Shown: piece after piece, positions 41,871 through 51,190 of the stretch
Position numbering within the stretch: position 1 is the stretch's first letter
How the letters are laid out: the number at the start of each line of letters is the position of its first letter
NCBI GenBank assembly: GCA_964416315.1
Contig: CAYQDR010000016.1
Span: 1-55,020 of the forward strand
Length of the DNA stretch: 55,020 nucleotides
Reading direction: 5' to 3'
Source: CAYQDR01 sp964416315
GTDB lineage: Bacteria > Methylomirabilota > Methylomirabilia > Rokubacteriales > DASRDR01
Made by a program: the position numbers and the translations under genes
The notes under the pieces: model-generated
Seen by the model: the letters and a program-made list of their open reading frames with translations, nothing else
What the model was told of the DNA's origin: nothing
The model's database searches: none

Positions 41871-42275
41871 ATGCCGAAGCAGTTCATCCGGAAGTTCGAC
41901 GCCTCCGCGTACAAGCACGGCGCCCGCGGGATCTACTCGATGGCCATCCGCACGCACGGGGACTGCGTCTTCCTCCGCGGGCAGACTGGCTTCGACCTCG
42001 ACGGGCGCTTCATCGGGAAGGGCGACCCGGGGGCCCAGGCGGAGCAGGCGTGCAAGAACATCAAGCAGCTCATGGAGGAGGCCGGCGGCAGCATCAAGGA
42101 CGTCTGCAAGCTCACGGTGTACGTGACGGACGTCTCGTACCGCCCCGCCGTCTACGGGATGATCGAGAAGTACTTCGAGGGCGTCCACCACTGCAGCACG
42201 GGGGTCGTCGTGCAGGGCCTGGCGCTCCCCGAGCTCCTGGTCGAGATCGACGCGTTCGCGGTGATCGACCGGTGA
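41871..42275 (+). CDS. RidA-family protein
   Basis: 134-residue YjgF/Rid protein. Recognisable core: FLRGQTGFDLDGRFIGKGDP, AQAEQACKNIKQLMEEAGGS and VYVTDVSYRPAVYGMIEKYF, end LVEIDAFAVI. The Arg that binds the substrate carboxylate in deaminase-active RidA is replaced (region HCSTGVVVQG), which places it with Rid subgroups of unknown activity. ATG 41871 follows AGAGGAGA. Overlaps the next gene by GTGA. Confidence 0.9.
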   Translation: MPKQFIRKFDASAYKHGARGIYSMAIRTHGDCVFLRGQTGFDLDGRFIGKGDPGAQAEQACKNIKQLMEEAGGSIKDVCKLTVYVTDVSYRPAVYGMIEKYFEGVHHCSTGVVVQGLALPELLVEIDAFAVIDR

Positions 42276-43666
42276 CTACCGCCGTGCGGCCCGAGACCGC
42301 CCGCACGTCTAGCCTGAGCGGCGCCCTGGCCGCCTTCGGGGTCGAGCTCGAGCTGTCTCGGGTGCCCGCGCCGGTCGTCGCCCACGCGAAGCTCCTCCTC
42401 CTCGATACCCTGGGGGCGGCGCTCGCGGGCGTCGACACGGCCGAGGCCCGCGCCGTCATCCGAGCCGCGCGTGAGGTCGGTGGGGAGACCGGTCCCGCGA
42501 CGCTCTGGGGGACCGTGGCGCGGACCACCCGGGCGACAGCGGCGCTCGTGAACGGGACCACGACCCACGCCCAAGAACTCGACGACTTCGGCGGGTGCGA
42601 CCATTCCGGTGCCGTGGTGGTGCCGGCGGTCCTGGCTGTTGCGGAGGGGGCCGACGCGCCCGGCTCCCGCGTGCTCGAGGCGATCGTCATCGGCTACGAC
42701 GTGGCGCTCCGCGTGCTGGAGGCGGCCGGCGGGTATCGCGCCCACAACGGGCGCGGCTGGCACTCGACGGGCACCTGCGGGAGCTTCGGCGCGACGGCCG
42801 CAGCGGCCAAGGTGCTCGGCCTCGACCGCGAGCGGACCACGTGGGCGCTCGGGCTGGCGGGGAGCTACACCGGCGGGCTGTGGGCGTTCATCGCGGACGG
42901 CGCCATGGCGAAGCGCTACCACCCGGGGCGCGCGGCCGAGACGGGGGTTCTGGCCGCGTTCCTCGCCCGTGCAGGGTTCACAGGGCCGAGCCGCGTCTTC
43001 GAGGCGGACTGGGGGGGCTTCCTCCCGACGTACGCCGCCGGCAGCGCCGAGCCCGGCCGGCTCACCGCGGGGCTCGGCGAGGACTTCAAGATCCTCCGGA
43101 GCGGCGTCAAGCCCTACGCGAGCTGCCGCGGCGCCCACTCGACCCTCGACGTGGTCTTCGAGGTCCGCCGTCGCGAGGGCCTCGCGGCCGACGACGTCGC
43201 GGCGGTCCGAATCCGCTGCACCGAGGCGGATCGGCTGATGCTCGGCGAGGTGGAGCCCGCGACGCGGCTGGCGGCGCAGATGAGTCTCCCCTACAGCGTG
43301 GCGGTCGCGTGGGTGGCCGGCCGGGCGTCCCTCGCGGAGTACGAGGAGCGGTGGCTCCACGACCTCTGCGTCCGCGAGCTCATGCGGCGCGTCACGCTCG
43401 AGGTCGACGCGACGCTCCCCGAGGGCTCGGAGCCCTACGTCACGGTCGAGGCGCGGGACGGGCGGACCTTCACCGGCCACGTGCCGTTCGCACGCGGGGC
43501 TCCGGAGAACCCACTGAGCCGCGAGGAGGTGATCGCGAAGTACGAGGAGCTGGCGGCGCGCGCTCTTCCGCCCGAAGGGGTGCGGGCCGTGAAGGAGGCC
43601 GTGTTCGAGCTCGAGGAGCCGGCGAGCCTCCAGCGCCTTCAGGACGCCCTGGGCCGCCCGAGGTGA
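42272..43666 (+). CDS. MmgE/PrpD family protein (copy 1)
   Basis: 464 residues. The MmgE/PrpD fold includes 2-methylcitrate dehydratase and cis-aconitate decarboxylase. Family features: LLLLDTLGAALAG, TTTHAQELDDFGGCDHSGAV, GWHSTGTCGSFGATAAAA and KPYASCRGAHSTLDVVFEVR. The GTG start overlaps the RidA stop, so the two are translationally coupled. A distant second copy is at 49784. Likely acts as a dehydratase or isomerase on a carboxylic acid; substrate unknown. Confidence 0.88.
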   Translation: MTTAVRPETARTSSLSGALAAFGVELELSRVPAPVVAHAKLLLLDTLGAALAGVDTAEARAVIRAAREVGGETGPATLWGTVARTTRATAALVNGTTTHAQELDDFGGCDHSGAVVVPAVLAVAEGADAPGSRVLEAIVIGYDVALRVLEAAGGYRAHNGRGWHSTGTCGSFGATAAAAKVLGLDRERTTWALGLAGSYTGGLWAFIADGAMAKRYHPGRAAETGVLAAFLARAGFTGPSRVFEADWGGFLPTYAAGSAEPGRLTAGLGEDFKILRSGVKPYASCRGAHSTLDVVFEVRRREGLAADDVAAVRIRCTEADRLMLGEVEPATRLAAQMSLPYSVAVAWVAGRASLAEYEERWLHDLCVRELMRRVTLEVDATLPEGSEPYVTVEARDGRTFTGHVPFARGAPENPLSREEVIAKYEELAARALPPEGVRAVKEAVFELEEPASLQRLQDALGRPR

Positions 43667-43695
43667 GCGGTCCACGACGGAAGGAGGACAGGGAG

Positions 43696-45276
43696 ATGAG
43701 CGAGAGACACCGTGACGGCGGAGGTATGCGCTCGGAGACGATCACGCGGCGGCAGCTCCTGGAGCTCGCCCTCATGACGGGTGCGGTCGGCGTGACCGCC
43801 CCGCTCATCGCGAGGCGGGAGGCCGGACGGGCGTGGGCGCAGACGCCGCGGCAGGGCGGCACGCTCAGGATGGCGTGGGCCAGCTCGCCGCGGACGATCG
43901 ATCCAGCCGTGAGCGTCCAGGGCGACGAGTACATGATCACCCAGAACGTCTACGACAACCTGACGCGCGTCGACGCGAAGCTCCAGCCGCAGCCGGCCCT
44001 CGCCGCCCGCTGGAGCTCCGACGCCGAGGCGCGGGTCTGGACGTTCAACCTGCGGCAGGGCGTCAAGTTCCACCACGGCCGGGAGTTCAAGGCGAGCGAC
44101 GTCGTCTTCACGTTCGAGCGGGTCCTCGACCCGAAGACCGGGTCCCCGGGACGGACCGCGATGGGGCCGATCGAGAAGGTCGAGGCCGTCGACGACTACA
44201 CGGTCCGGTTCCGGTTGTCGTCGCCGTACGCCGACCTGCCGGTGAACCTCGGCGTCACCTTCGGGCGCATCCTGCCCGCGGACCGCGCCGACAAGATCGT
44301 GAGCGAGCCGTCCGGCACCGGACCGTTCCGGGTGGTCGAGTTCAAGCCGGGCGAGCGCACACGCATGGTCAAGTTCGCGGACTACTGGGACAAGCCGCGC
44401 CCCTACCTCGACGAACTGTGGCAGGTGAACATGCCCCAGCACGCGACCCAGGTGGCGTCGCTCTCCGGGAACGACGTCCAGATGATGTTCGAGGTGCCGG
44501 TGGCCTTCATCGGCACCCTGGAGAAGACCCCGGGCGTCTCCGTCGTTGCCGTGAAGAGCACGTCCTTCCAGCCTGTCGTCATGGCGACCGACCAGAAGCC
44601 GTTCGACGACAATCGGGTGCGCCTCGCCATGAAGCTCCTCCTGGACCGGGAGGCGGTGATCAAGGCCATCTGGCAAGGGCGCGGCACGGTCGCCAACGAC
44701 CACCCGGTGCCGGACATCAACCCGTTCTACGCCGCCCTCCCGCAGCGGACGCGCGACGTGGCCCGCGCCAAGGCGCTCCTCACCGAGGCGGGCCACCCGC
44801 AGGGTTTCAGCGCCGAGATCTGGACCTCCAACGAGCGCGTCGGCATGCAGGAGCTGGCGGTCGTCACGCAGCAGATGGTGGCGCCCGCGGGGATCAAGCT
44901 CGAGGTCAAGACGGTGACATGGTCAGTGTTCAACAGCACGGTGTGGAAGAAGAAGTCCCTCTACATCAACAACTGGTTCGGCCGGTCCACGATCGATGAG
45001 ACCATCTATCCCTACTTCCGCACCGGCGGGAGCTGGAACGAGGGCAACTACTCGAACCCGAAGCTCGACAGGCTGCTCGAGGACGGCCGCTCCTCGACCG
45101 ACCCAGGCAAGCGCAAGGAGTTCTACGCCGAGGCGCAGCGGCTGATCTCAGACGAGGGCCACTATGCCGTCGCGTACCACACGCAGTACGTAAGCGCGAT
45201 GCGCGCGGCTGTCAAGGGGTACACGCTCCACCCGCTGCGCTGGTGCGACTTCCGCAACGCGTATCTGGAGGCCTGA
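43696..45276 (+). CDS. Peptide-type ABC substrate-binding protein (SBP family 5), Tat-exported
   Basis: 526 residues. Residues 12-45 contain the twin-arginine motif TRRQLLELA followed by a hydrophobic stretch and AWAQT, so export is by the Tat route. Mature protein: GGTLRMAWASSPRTIDPAVS, VWTFNLRQGVKFHHGREFKA then SDVVFTFERVLDP, all typical of DppA/OppA proteins. ATG 43696 has AGGAGG about 9 bases upstream. Ligands of this family are peptides, opines, nickel or sugars. Confidence 0.93.
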   Translation: MSERHRDGGGMRSETITRRQLLELALMTGAVGVTAPLIARREAGRAWAQTPRQGGTLRMAWASSPRTIDPAVSVQGDEYMITQNVYDNLTRVDAKLQPQPALAARWSSDAEARVWTFNLRQGVKFHHGREFKASDVVFTFERVLDPKTGSPGRTAMGPIEKVEAVDDYTVRFRLSSPYADLPVNLGVTFGRILPADRADKIVSEPSGTGPFRVVEFKPGERTRMVKFADYWDKPRPYLDELWQVNMPQHATQVASLSGNDVQMMFEVPVAFIGTLEKTPGVSVVAVKSTSFQPVVMATDQKPFDDNRVRLAMKLLLDREAVIKAIWQGRGTVANDHPVPDINPFYAALPQRTRDVARAKALLTEAGHPQGFSAEIWTSNERVGMQELAVVTQQMVAPAGIKLEVKTVTWSVFNSTVWKKKSLYINNWFGRSTIDETIYPYFRTGGSWNEGNYSNPKLDRLLEDGRSSTDPGKRKEFYAEAQRLISDEGHYAVAYHTQYVSAMRAAVKGYTLHPLRWCDFRNAYLEA

Positions 45277-45282
45277 CATGAA

Positions 45283-45349
45283 CCGGAGGGGGCCTCGACG
45301 GCCCCCTCCGGGGGCTCCCCCGGAGGTGTTGCGGCGGCACAGCCGCCGC
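45283..45349. repeat. Three consecutive perfect hairpins between binding protein and permease
   Basis: Stem 1: 12 bp (45283-45294 with 45300-45311). Stem 2: 10 bp (45305-45314 with 45317-45326), sharing bases with stem 1 so the two are alternatives. Stem 3: 8 bp (45331-45338 with 45342-45349, loop ACA). Such structures after a binding-protein gene commonly stabilise its mRNA and reduce downstream expression. No T-run. The remaining sequence to 45454 shows nothing. Confidence 0.65.
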
Positions 45350-45454
45350 CGGGAGTGGATCCTCAAGGGGTGGGCGGTTGGGCTGCAGTCCGCGACCTCC
45401 CACCGGCGATGTCTTCACGGGCCCTGAGAGGGCCGACGCCGAAGATCGGCATCG

Positions 45455-46402
45455 ATGCGGGTCGTCGCCTTCGTCGGCCGGCGCCTCCTCCTGGTGGCGC
45501 TGGTGATGGCCATCGTCTCGGTGCTGATCTTCGGCGTTGTCCAGATCCTGCCCGGCGATGTGGCGGTGATGATCCTCGGGACCTCGGCCACGCCCGAGGA
45601 CCTCGCCGCCCTCCGCGTGAAGCTCGGGCTCGACCGGCCCGCCCCGCTCCGCTACCTCGACTGGATCGGCGGGACCGTCCGCGGCGACTGGGGGACATCC
45701 CTCCTCTACCAGGTCCCGGTCCGCCCGCTCGTGCTCGAGCGGCTTGGCAAGTCGGCCGTGCTGGCCATCCTCGCGCTCGCCGTCGCGGTGCCGCTCGCGA
45801 TCGGGCTCGGCGTCGTCTCGGCGCTCCGGCGCAACCGGTTCCTCGACCAGGCGGTCGGGCTCGTTACCCTGGTGGCGGTCTCGCTCCCGGAGTTCATCTC
45901 CGGGACCGTCCTGATCCTGGTCCTCGCGTTCCGCTTCCCGATCTTCCCGCCCTCGAGTCTGATCGATCCCCGGGTGAGCCTCTGGTCGGCGGCGCCGAGC
46001 CTCGTCTTGCCGACGCTCACGCTGGTCCTGGCCCTCCTCGCCCACATGACCCGCATGACGCGCGCCAGCATGATCGAGGTTCTGGAGAAGCCGTACATCC
46101 GCGCGGCGCGGCTCAAGGGCCTCCGTCTGCGGCTCGTCATCCTCCGCCACGCCCTCCGGAACGCGCTCCTCCCGACGGTCGGCATCGTCGCCATCAACGT
46201 CGGGTTCCTGATCGGCGGCATCGTGGTCGTGGAGAGCGTCTTCGCCTACCCCGGACTCGGCCGGCTGATGGTCGACGCCGTTAACCACCGGGACGTGCCC
46301 GTCATCCAGATGGCGGCCCTCCTGATCGCGGTCACCTACGCGCTCGCGAACCTGGCCGCCGACCTGTTCTACGCTTACCTCGATCCGCGGATTCGGTACT
46401 GA
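45455..46402 (+). CDS. Peptide-type ABC permease (DppB-like)
   Basis: 315 residues, six hydrophobic segments, beginning RVVAFVGRRLLLVALVMAIV as DppB/OppB proteins do. Signature ARLKGLRLRLVILRHALRNA then LLPTVGIVAI is the EAA loop; GGIVVVESVFAYPGLGRLMV follows. Pairs with the next gene to form the channel. Confidence 0.93.
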   Translation: MRVVAFVGRRLLLVALVMAIVSVLIFGVVQILPGDVAVMILGTSATPEDLAALRVKLGLDRPAPLRYLDWIGGTVRGDWGTSLLYQVPVRPLVLERLGKSAVLAILALAVAVPLAIGLGVVSALRRNRFLDQAVGLVTLVAVSLPEFISGTVLILVLAFRFPIFPPSSLIDPRVSLWSAAPSLVLPTLTLVLALLAHMTRMTRASMIEVLEKPYIRAARLKGLRLRLVILRHALRNALLPTVGIVAINVGFLIGGIVVVESVFAYPGLGRLMVDAVNHRDVPVIQMAALLIAVTYALANLAADLFYAYLDPRIRY

Positions 46403-46405
46403 GCC

Positions 46406-47317
46406 ATGAGCCGATCGGTCGACGCGGCGGCCGAGATCGCCCCGGGGCGCGGGGCCCTCGCCGCGATCCGCCGGGGCGCCGGGCTCGCGCGGGCTGTCCT
46501 CGCGCCCTCGCCGCCAGCCATGGCCGGCGCCGCGCTCCTCGCGATCCACGTCGGGCTGGCCGTGTTCGGCCCGGCCCTCGCCCCGTACCAGTACGCGCAG
46601 TTCAACATCCTCCACACGCTCGAGGCGCCCTCGCGCGAGTTCCTCGCCGGCACCGACCAGTACGGCCGCGACCAGCTGAGCCGGGTCATGTGGGGCGCCC
46701 GCAGCACGCTCCTCCTCGCGACCGCCAGCACCCTCCTCGGCGTGAGCCTCGGCGTGCTCGTGGGGATGCTCGGCGCGTTCTATCGTGGCCTGGTGGATGA
46801 GATCCTCATGCGCGTCGTGGACGCGCTCATGGCGCTGCCGGCGCTCCTCCTGGCGATGCTGCTCCTGACTACCGTCGGGGCCAATCCGGTCTACGTCGCG
46901 CTCGGGATCGCCGTCGTGTTCATGCCCCGGTCGGCCCGCGTGGTGCGCGGCGTCGCGCTGAGCCTCGCCGTGTCCGAGTTCATCGACGCGGCTCGGGCCC
47001 GCGGCGAGGGCGGCCTTTACATCATCTTCTGCGAGATGCTGCCCAACGCCTGGGCCCCGATCATCGTCGAGGTGACGATCCGCTTCGCCTATGCGATCCT
47101 GCTCGCGACCTCGCTCGGATTCCTGGGGCTCGGGGCCCAGCCGCCCGCGCCGGACTGGGGGCTCATGATCAACGAGGCCCTCCCGTTCCTCGCCCAGGCG
47201 CCGTGGCTCGCCATCCTGCCGGCCGCGGCCATCTCCACCGCCGTCGTCGGCGCCAACCTCCTGGGCGACGCGCTCCGGGAGGCCCTCGCCCTCGGCCGGG
47301 TCGGGGAGGCGCCGTGA
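46406..47317 (+). CDS. Peptide-type ABC permease (DppC-like)
   Basis: 303 residues. DppC/OppC features: FLAGTDQYGRDQLSRVMWGA near residue 75, then six-segment permease core with AARARGEGGLYIIFCEMLPN as EAA loop (G and the terminal LPN conserved) and EALPFLAQAPWLAILPAAAI near the end. Separated by 3 bp from DppB and overlapping the ATPase gene by 4 nt. Confidence 0.93.
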   Translation: MSRSVDAAAEIAPGRGALAAIRRGAGLARAVLAPSPPAMAGAALLAIHVGLAVFGPALAPYQYAQFNILHTLEAPSREFLAGTDQYGRDQLSRVMWGARSTLLLATASTLLGVSLGVLVGMLGAFYRGLVDEILMRVVDALMALPALLLAMLLLTTVGANPVYVALGIAVVFMPRSARVVRGVALSLAVSEFIDAARARGEGGLYIIFCEMLPNAWAPIIVEVTIRFAYAILLATSLGFLGLGAQPPAPDWGLMINEALPFLAQAPWLAILPAAAISTAVVGANLLGDALREALALGRVGEAP

Positions 47318-49398
47318 CTTCCGTGAGCGGCGGCGAGCCGGTCCTCACCGTACGCGACCTCCGCGTCACCTACCGGACCGGCGCGGGACCGGTCCGGGCC
47401 GTGAAGGGCGTCTCGCTCACGGTCCCGCCGGCGCGCATCGTCGGGCTCGTCGGCGAGTCGGGCTCCGGGAAGAGCACGGTCGCCCTGGCGGTCATGGCCG
47501 GCCTCGGGCCCGAGGCGGAGGTCGCGGGCGAGGTGCGCTACCGCGGCGAGGATCTCGTGGGCAAGCCCGCGCGTGAGCTGCGTCGGCTCTGGGGGCGCCG
47601 GCTCGCCATGGTGTTCCAAGACCCGGCCAGCGCGCTCAACCCGGTGCTCACGGTCGGCGAGCAGCTGGTCGAGGTCCTGGAAGAGCACGAGCGGCTCGGC
47701 CGCGCCGAGGCCCGAGCCCGCATGCTCGACCTCTTCGCCGCCGTCCAGCTCCCGAACCCCGCCGAGATCGCGCGGCGCTACCCGCACCAGCTCTCCGGGG
47801 GCCAGCAGCAGCGGGTCTCCATCGCGACCGCGCTCGCCTGCGATCCCGACCTCCTCGTCCTCGACGAGCCGACCACGGGGCTCGACGTGACGACCGAGGT
47901 GCGCATCCTCGATCTCGTGGAGTCGCTCCGGCAGCGCACGGCAGCCGGCATCCTCTACATCACCCACAACCTCGGCGTGATCGCGCGGCTCGCGAACGAG
48001 GTCGCCGTGATGTACGCGGGGGAGATCGTGGAGCAGGGGCCGGTCGGAGCCGTGTTCGCGCGGTCCCGGCATCCCTACACGGTCGCCCTCCTCGACTGCC
48101 TGCCGCGGGTGGACCGGCCGGCGGCCACGCGGTTCCTCCCGGCGATCGAGGGCACGCTGCCCGATCCGCGCGAGGAAGTGCGCCAGTGCCAGTTCGCGCC
48201 CCGCTGCGCGATGGCCGACGACCGGTGCCGGCGGGAGCCCCCACCGTGGGTGGAGACGGCACCGGACCACGGCGCCCGCTGCTTCTACTCGGAGCGCGTC
48301 CCACCGCCGGGCACTACCCGGGCGCCGTCGGTCGCGGCGCGTGCCAGGGCCGCCGCGGCAGGGTCGACCTCGCTCCTCGAGGTGGTCGACCTGGTCCACC
48401 ACTATCGGCAGGGGGCAGGCGTGGCCGGCGCGCTCGGCCGCCAGCGGTTTGTCCGCGCGGTCGACGGCGTCTCGCTCGCGCTCGCGCCGGGGGAGACGCT
48501 CGCCGTCGTGGGGGAGAGCGGCTCGGGGAAGACGACCACCGCGCGCTGCGTGGTTGGCCTCCTCCAGCCGACCGGGGGCGAAGTCCGGATCGACGGCCAG
48601 GCATTGCCTCGGCGGCCGACGACCTGGTCCCGGGCGCTCCGGCGGCGGCTCCAGATCGTCTTCCAGAACCCGGACCTCACCCTGAATCCCCGCCGGCGGA
48701 TCCTCGCCGCCGTCGCCCGACCTCTCACCCTGTTCGGCCTGGCGGACCGCCAGACCCGCCGGGCCCGCACCGCGCGCCTTCTCGAGGCTGTCGGCCTCGA
48801 GGCGCGGTACCTCGACGTGTTTCCCGCCCAGCTTTCCGGCGGCCAGCGCCAGCGCGTGGCGATCGCGCGGGCCTTCGCCTGCCGCCCGGATCTGGTCGTG
48901 TGCGACGAGCCGACCTCCGCGCTCGACGTGTCGGTGCAGGCGACCGTGTTGAACCTCCTCGCCCAGCTCCAGGCGCGCGAGCACACCTCGTACCTCTTCA
49001 TCTCCCACGACCTCTCCGTGGTCCGTCACATCGCCGACCGCGTCGTCGTCCTCTATCTCGGCCGAATCGCCGAGGCGGGACGGACCGAGGACGTCTTCAC
49101 CCCGCCCTACCATCCGTATACGGAGGCGTTGCTGTCGGCCGTGCCCTCGCTGTCGGCGGTGCGTCCGGCCGCGGCGATCCGGCTCGAGGGGCCGGCGCCC
49201 AACCCAGCCGCGCCGCCGTCCGGTTGCCCGTTCCACCCGCGCTGCCCGCGCAAGATCGGGCCCATCTGCGAGCGCGAGGCGCCGCCGGTCGTGACGACGA
49301 CCGAGCGGGGCCACGCCATCGTGTGCCACATCCCCCCCGCCGACCTCCTGCGCCTCCAGACGGCGGCCGCCGCCGCGGCGCCCGGGCCCCGGCGGTGA
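47314..49398 (+). CDS. Fused double ATPase of a peptide-type ABC importer (DppD-DppF)
   Basis: 694 residues carrying two complete ATPase domains. First: GESGSGKSTVALAV, FQDPASALNPVLTVG, LSGGQQQRVSIATAL, VLDEPTTGLDVT, ITHNLGVIARL. Second (from about residue 350): GESGSGKTTTARCV, FQNPDLTLNPRRRI, LSGGQRQRVAIARAF, VCDEPTSALDVSVQ, ISHDLSVVRHIAD. Each half ends with the oligopeptide-type tail bearing a Cys cluster (CQFAPRCAMADDRC; CPFHPRCPRKIGPIC) that may hold an Fe-S site. Both sites look active. Confidence 0.94.
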   Translation: MTSVSGGEPVLTVRDLRVTYRTGAGPVRAVKGVSLTVPPARIVGLVGESGSGKSTVALAVMAGLGPEAEVAGEVRYRGEDLVGKPARELRRLWGRRLAMVFQDPASALNPVLTVGEQLVEVLEEHERLGRAEARARMLDLFAAVQLPNPAEIARRYPHQLSGGQQQRVSIATALACDPDLLVLDEPTTGLDVTTEVRILDLVESLRQRTAAGILYITHNLGVIARLANEVAVMYAGEIVEQGPVGAVFARSRHPYTVALLDCLPRVDRPAATRFLPAIEGTLPDPREEVRQCQFAPRCAMADDRCRREPPPWVETAPDHGARCFYSERVPPPGTTRAPSVAARARAAAAGSTSLLEVVDLVHHYRQGAGVAGALGRQRFVRAVDGVSLALAPGETLAVVGESGSGKTTTARCVVGLLQPTGGEVRIDGQALPRRPTTWSRALRRRLQIVFQNPDLTLNPRRRILAAVARPLTLFGLADRQTRRARTARLLEAVGLEARYLDVFPAQLSGGQRQRVAIARAFACRPDLVVCDEPTSALDVSVQATVLNLLAQLQAREHTSYLFISHDLSVVRHIADRVVVLYLGRIAEAGRTEDVFTPPYHPYTEALLSAVPSLSAVRPAAAIRLEGPAPNPAAPPSGCPFHPRCPRKIGPICEREAPPVVTTTERGHAIVCHIPPADLLRLQTAAAAAAPGPRR

Positions 49399-49409
49399 AG
49401 GGCGGAGCC

Positions 49410-49787
49410 ATGGACATCCTCGAGAGCTACCGGGCGCGACCGGTCCCGAAGGAGATGGCGTTCTCGGACGCCGAGTACCGCGAGCGTCTCGCGCGGGTGC
49501 GCCGCGCGATGGACGCCCAGGGGCTCGACCTCCTCCTGCTCCACCACCTGCCGAGCGTCTGCTACCTCACCGGGTACCAGACGCCGGTGTCCGACTGGTG
49601 GTCGGAGGACTCCGTCTGGATCGTGGCGGGCTCGGACGAGGTACTCCAGCCCGGCATGACCTTCCACGGGGTTCGCTCTCTGCGCATCCCGGGGCTCATC
49701 GCCGCCGGCTTCAGCGAGACGATCGCGGTCGCCGAGACCGGCTGCGAGATCCTGACGCCGCACCGCCGCGAGCTGATCGTCGTGTGA
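49410..49787 (+). pseudogene. M24 (creatinase/prolidase) gene with large in-frame internal deletion
   Basis: 125 codons joining two ends of an M24 protein. Residues 1-77 are the N-terminal creatinase-like start (FSDAEYRERLARVRRAMDAQ, GLDLLLLHHLPSVCYLTGYQ, PVSDWW). From residue 78 the sequence is EVLQPGMTFHGVRSLRIPGL then SETIAVAETGCEILTPHRRE, the extreme C-terminus of the same family. Some 250-270 residues between are missing, with all but the last catalytic residues. The reading frame is preserved, so a peptide may still be made. Confidence 0.75.
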
Positions 49788-51190
49788 AGCCGGACATGGC
49801 GGAGAGCCCGACCGCCGCGCTTGCCCGGTTCGCGCTCGCCCTGTCGCTCGACGACGTTCCGTCCCCCGTCGTCCGGGCGGTGAAGCGCCTCGTCCTGGAT
49901 CACCTGGGCTGTGCGCTCGGCGGGAGCCGGACGCCGCTCGCCCGGGCCGCCGCCGACGTCGCGTCGGCCGACGGCGGGAGCAGCGCCACGGTGATCAGCA
50001 CGCCCGGCCGGGCGGCGCCAGGCCTGGCCGCCTTCGCGAACGCGATGGCGGCGAACGCCCTCGACTACGATGACACCGGCCCCACCGGCCACCCCGGCGC
50101 GACCGTGATCCCGGCCGCGCTGGCCCTAGCCGAGGCCGGCGGCCGCTCCGGGACGGACCTGCTGACGGCCATCCTCGCCGGCTACGAGGTCTGGTCGCGC
50201 ATCGCGGGAGCGGTCCAGCCGAGCTGGGAGCGGCGCGTCCGCGTGTACGGGAACGGCGTCACCCAGACCTTCGGGGCGGTGGCCGCGGCCGCCCGGCTCC
50301 TCCGGCTGGGGCCGGACGAGACCCTGCGGGCGTTCGGCCTGGCCGGGGCGTTCGCGCCGCTCCCCCACGAGGGGAAGTTCGGTTGGGACGAGGGCGAGCT
50401 GTCGTGGATCAAGGACAACGTGGCCTGGCCGGCGGAAGGGGGGGTGCGCGCCGCGCTCCTCGCTGCCCGGGGGTTCCGGGCGACGCGGACCATCCTCGAC
50501 GGGGACCGGGGCCTCTGGGTCATGCTGGGGTCCGACCGCTGCGACTTCGACAGGATGGTCCGGGGTCTCGGGACCGACTGGCAGGTGCTCGGCGTCTCGC
50601 TCAAGCCGTACCCGTGCTGCCGCTGGATCCACTCGACCCTCGACGCCGTGCGCGAGGTGATCACCCGGCACGGACTCCGGCCGGGCGACGTGCGGCGCGT
50701 CACCGTGCACTCGATCGAGGCGTTCCGCGCCTGGTTCCACTCGCGGCGTCCGGCCACCATGGTGGACGCGCAGTTCAGCGTGCCGCACGCCATGGCGATG
50801 GCGATCCTCGACCGGCCCCGGGCCGAGTGGTGGCACGCCGACAACCGGACCGACCTCGCAGTCCTCGACCTGATGGACCGCGTCGAGCTGGAGACCGACC
50901 CCGCCGCCCAGGTGACGTACGCGACGACCCGCGACTCGGCCCGGATCCCGGCAACCGTCGTCATCGAGACCCAGCACGGGACGTTCGAGCACACGCGCCG
51001 GCACGCCCGCGGCGGTCCGGCCGAGCCGATGACCGAGGGCGAGACCGAGCGCAAGTACCGGGAGCTCGCGGAGCCCATCCTCGGCGGGGCCGGGGCGGCC
51101 CGGGTCCTGGAGCACGTCTCCAAACTGGAGACACTCGACTCGGCGGCCGAGCTCACGGCCGCGCTGACGCCCAGCGGAGGACGGCCATGA
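49784..51190 (+). CDS. MmgE/PrpD family protein (copy 2)
   Basis: 468 residues. Same fold as the protein at 42272 but clearly diverged: LVLDHLGCALGGSRTPLARA, DYDDTGPTGHPGATVIPAAL, GVTQTFGAVAAAARLLRLGP, KPYPCCRWIHSTLDAV. The start is either GTG 49784, coupled to the preceding stop, or ATG 49796. Its end overlaps the next start by ATGA. Substrate unknown; two non-identical copies in one cluster suggest successive steps or a heteromer. Confidence 0.87.
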   Translation: MKPDMAESPTAALARFALALSLDDVPSPVVRAVKRLVLDHLGCALGGSRTPLARAAADVASADGGSSATVISTPGRAAPGLAAFANAMAANALDYDDTGPTGHPGATVIPAALALAEAGGRSGTDLLTAILAGYEVWSRIAGAVQPSWERRVRVYGNGVTQTFGAVAAAARLLRLGPDETLRAFGLAGAFAPLPHEGKFGWDEGELSWIKDNVAWPAEGGVRAALLAARGFRATRTILDGDRGLWVMLGSDRCDFDRMVRGLGTDWQVLGVSLKPYPCCRWIHSTLDAVREVITRHGLRPGDVRRVTVHSIEAFRAWFHSRRPATMVDAQFSVPHAMAMAILDRPRAEWWHADNRTDLAVLDLMDRVELETDPAAQVTYATTRDSARIPATVVIETQHGTFEHTRRHARGGPAEPMTEGETERKYRELAEPILGGAGAARVLEHVSKLETLDSAAELTAALTPSGGRP

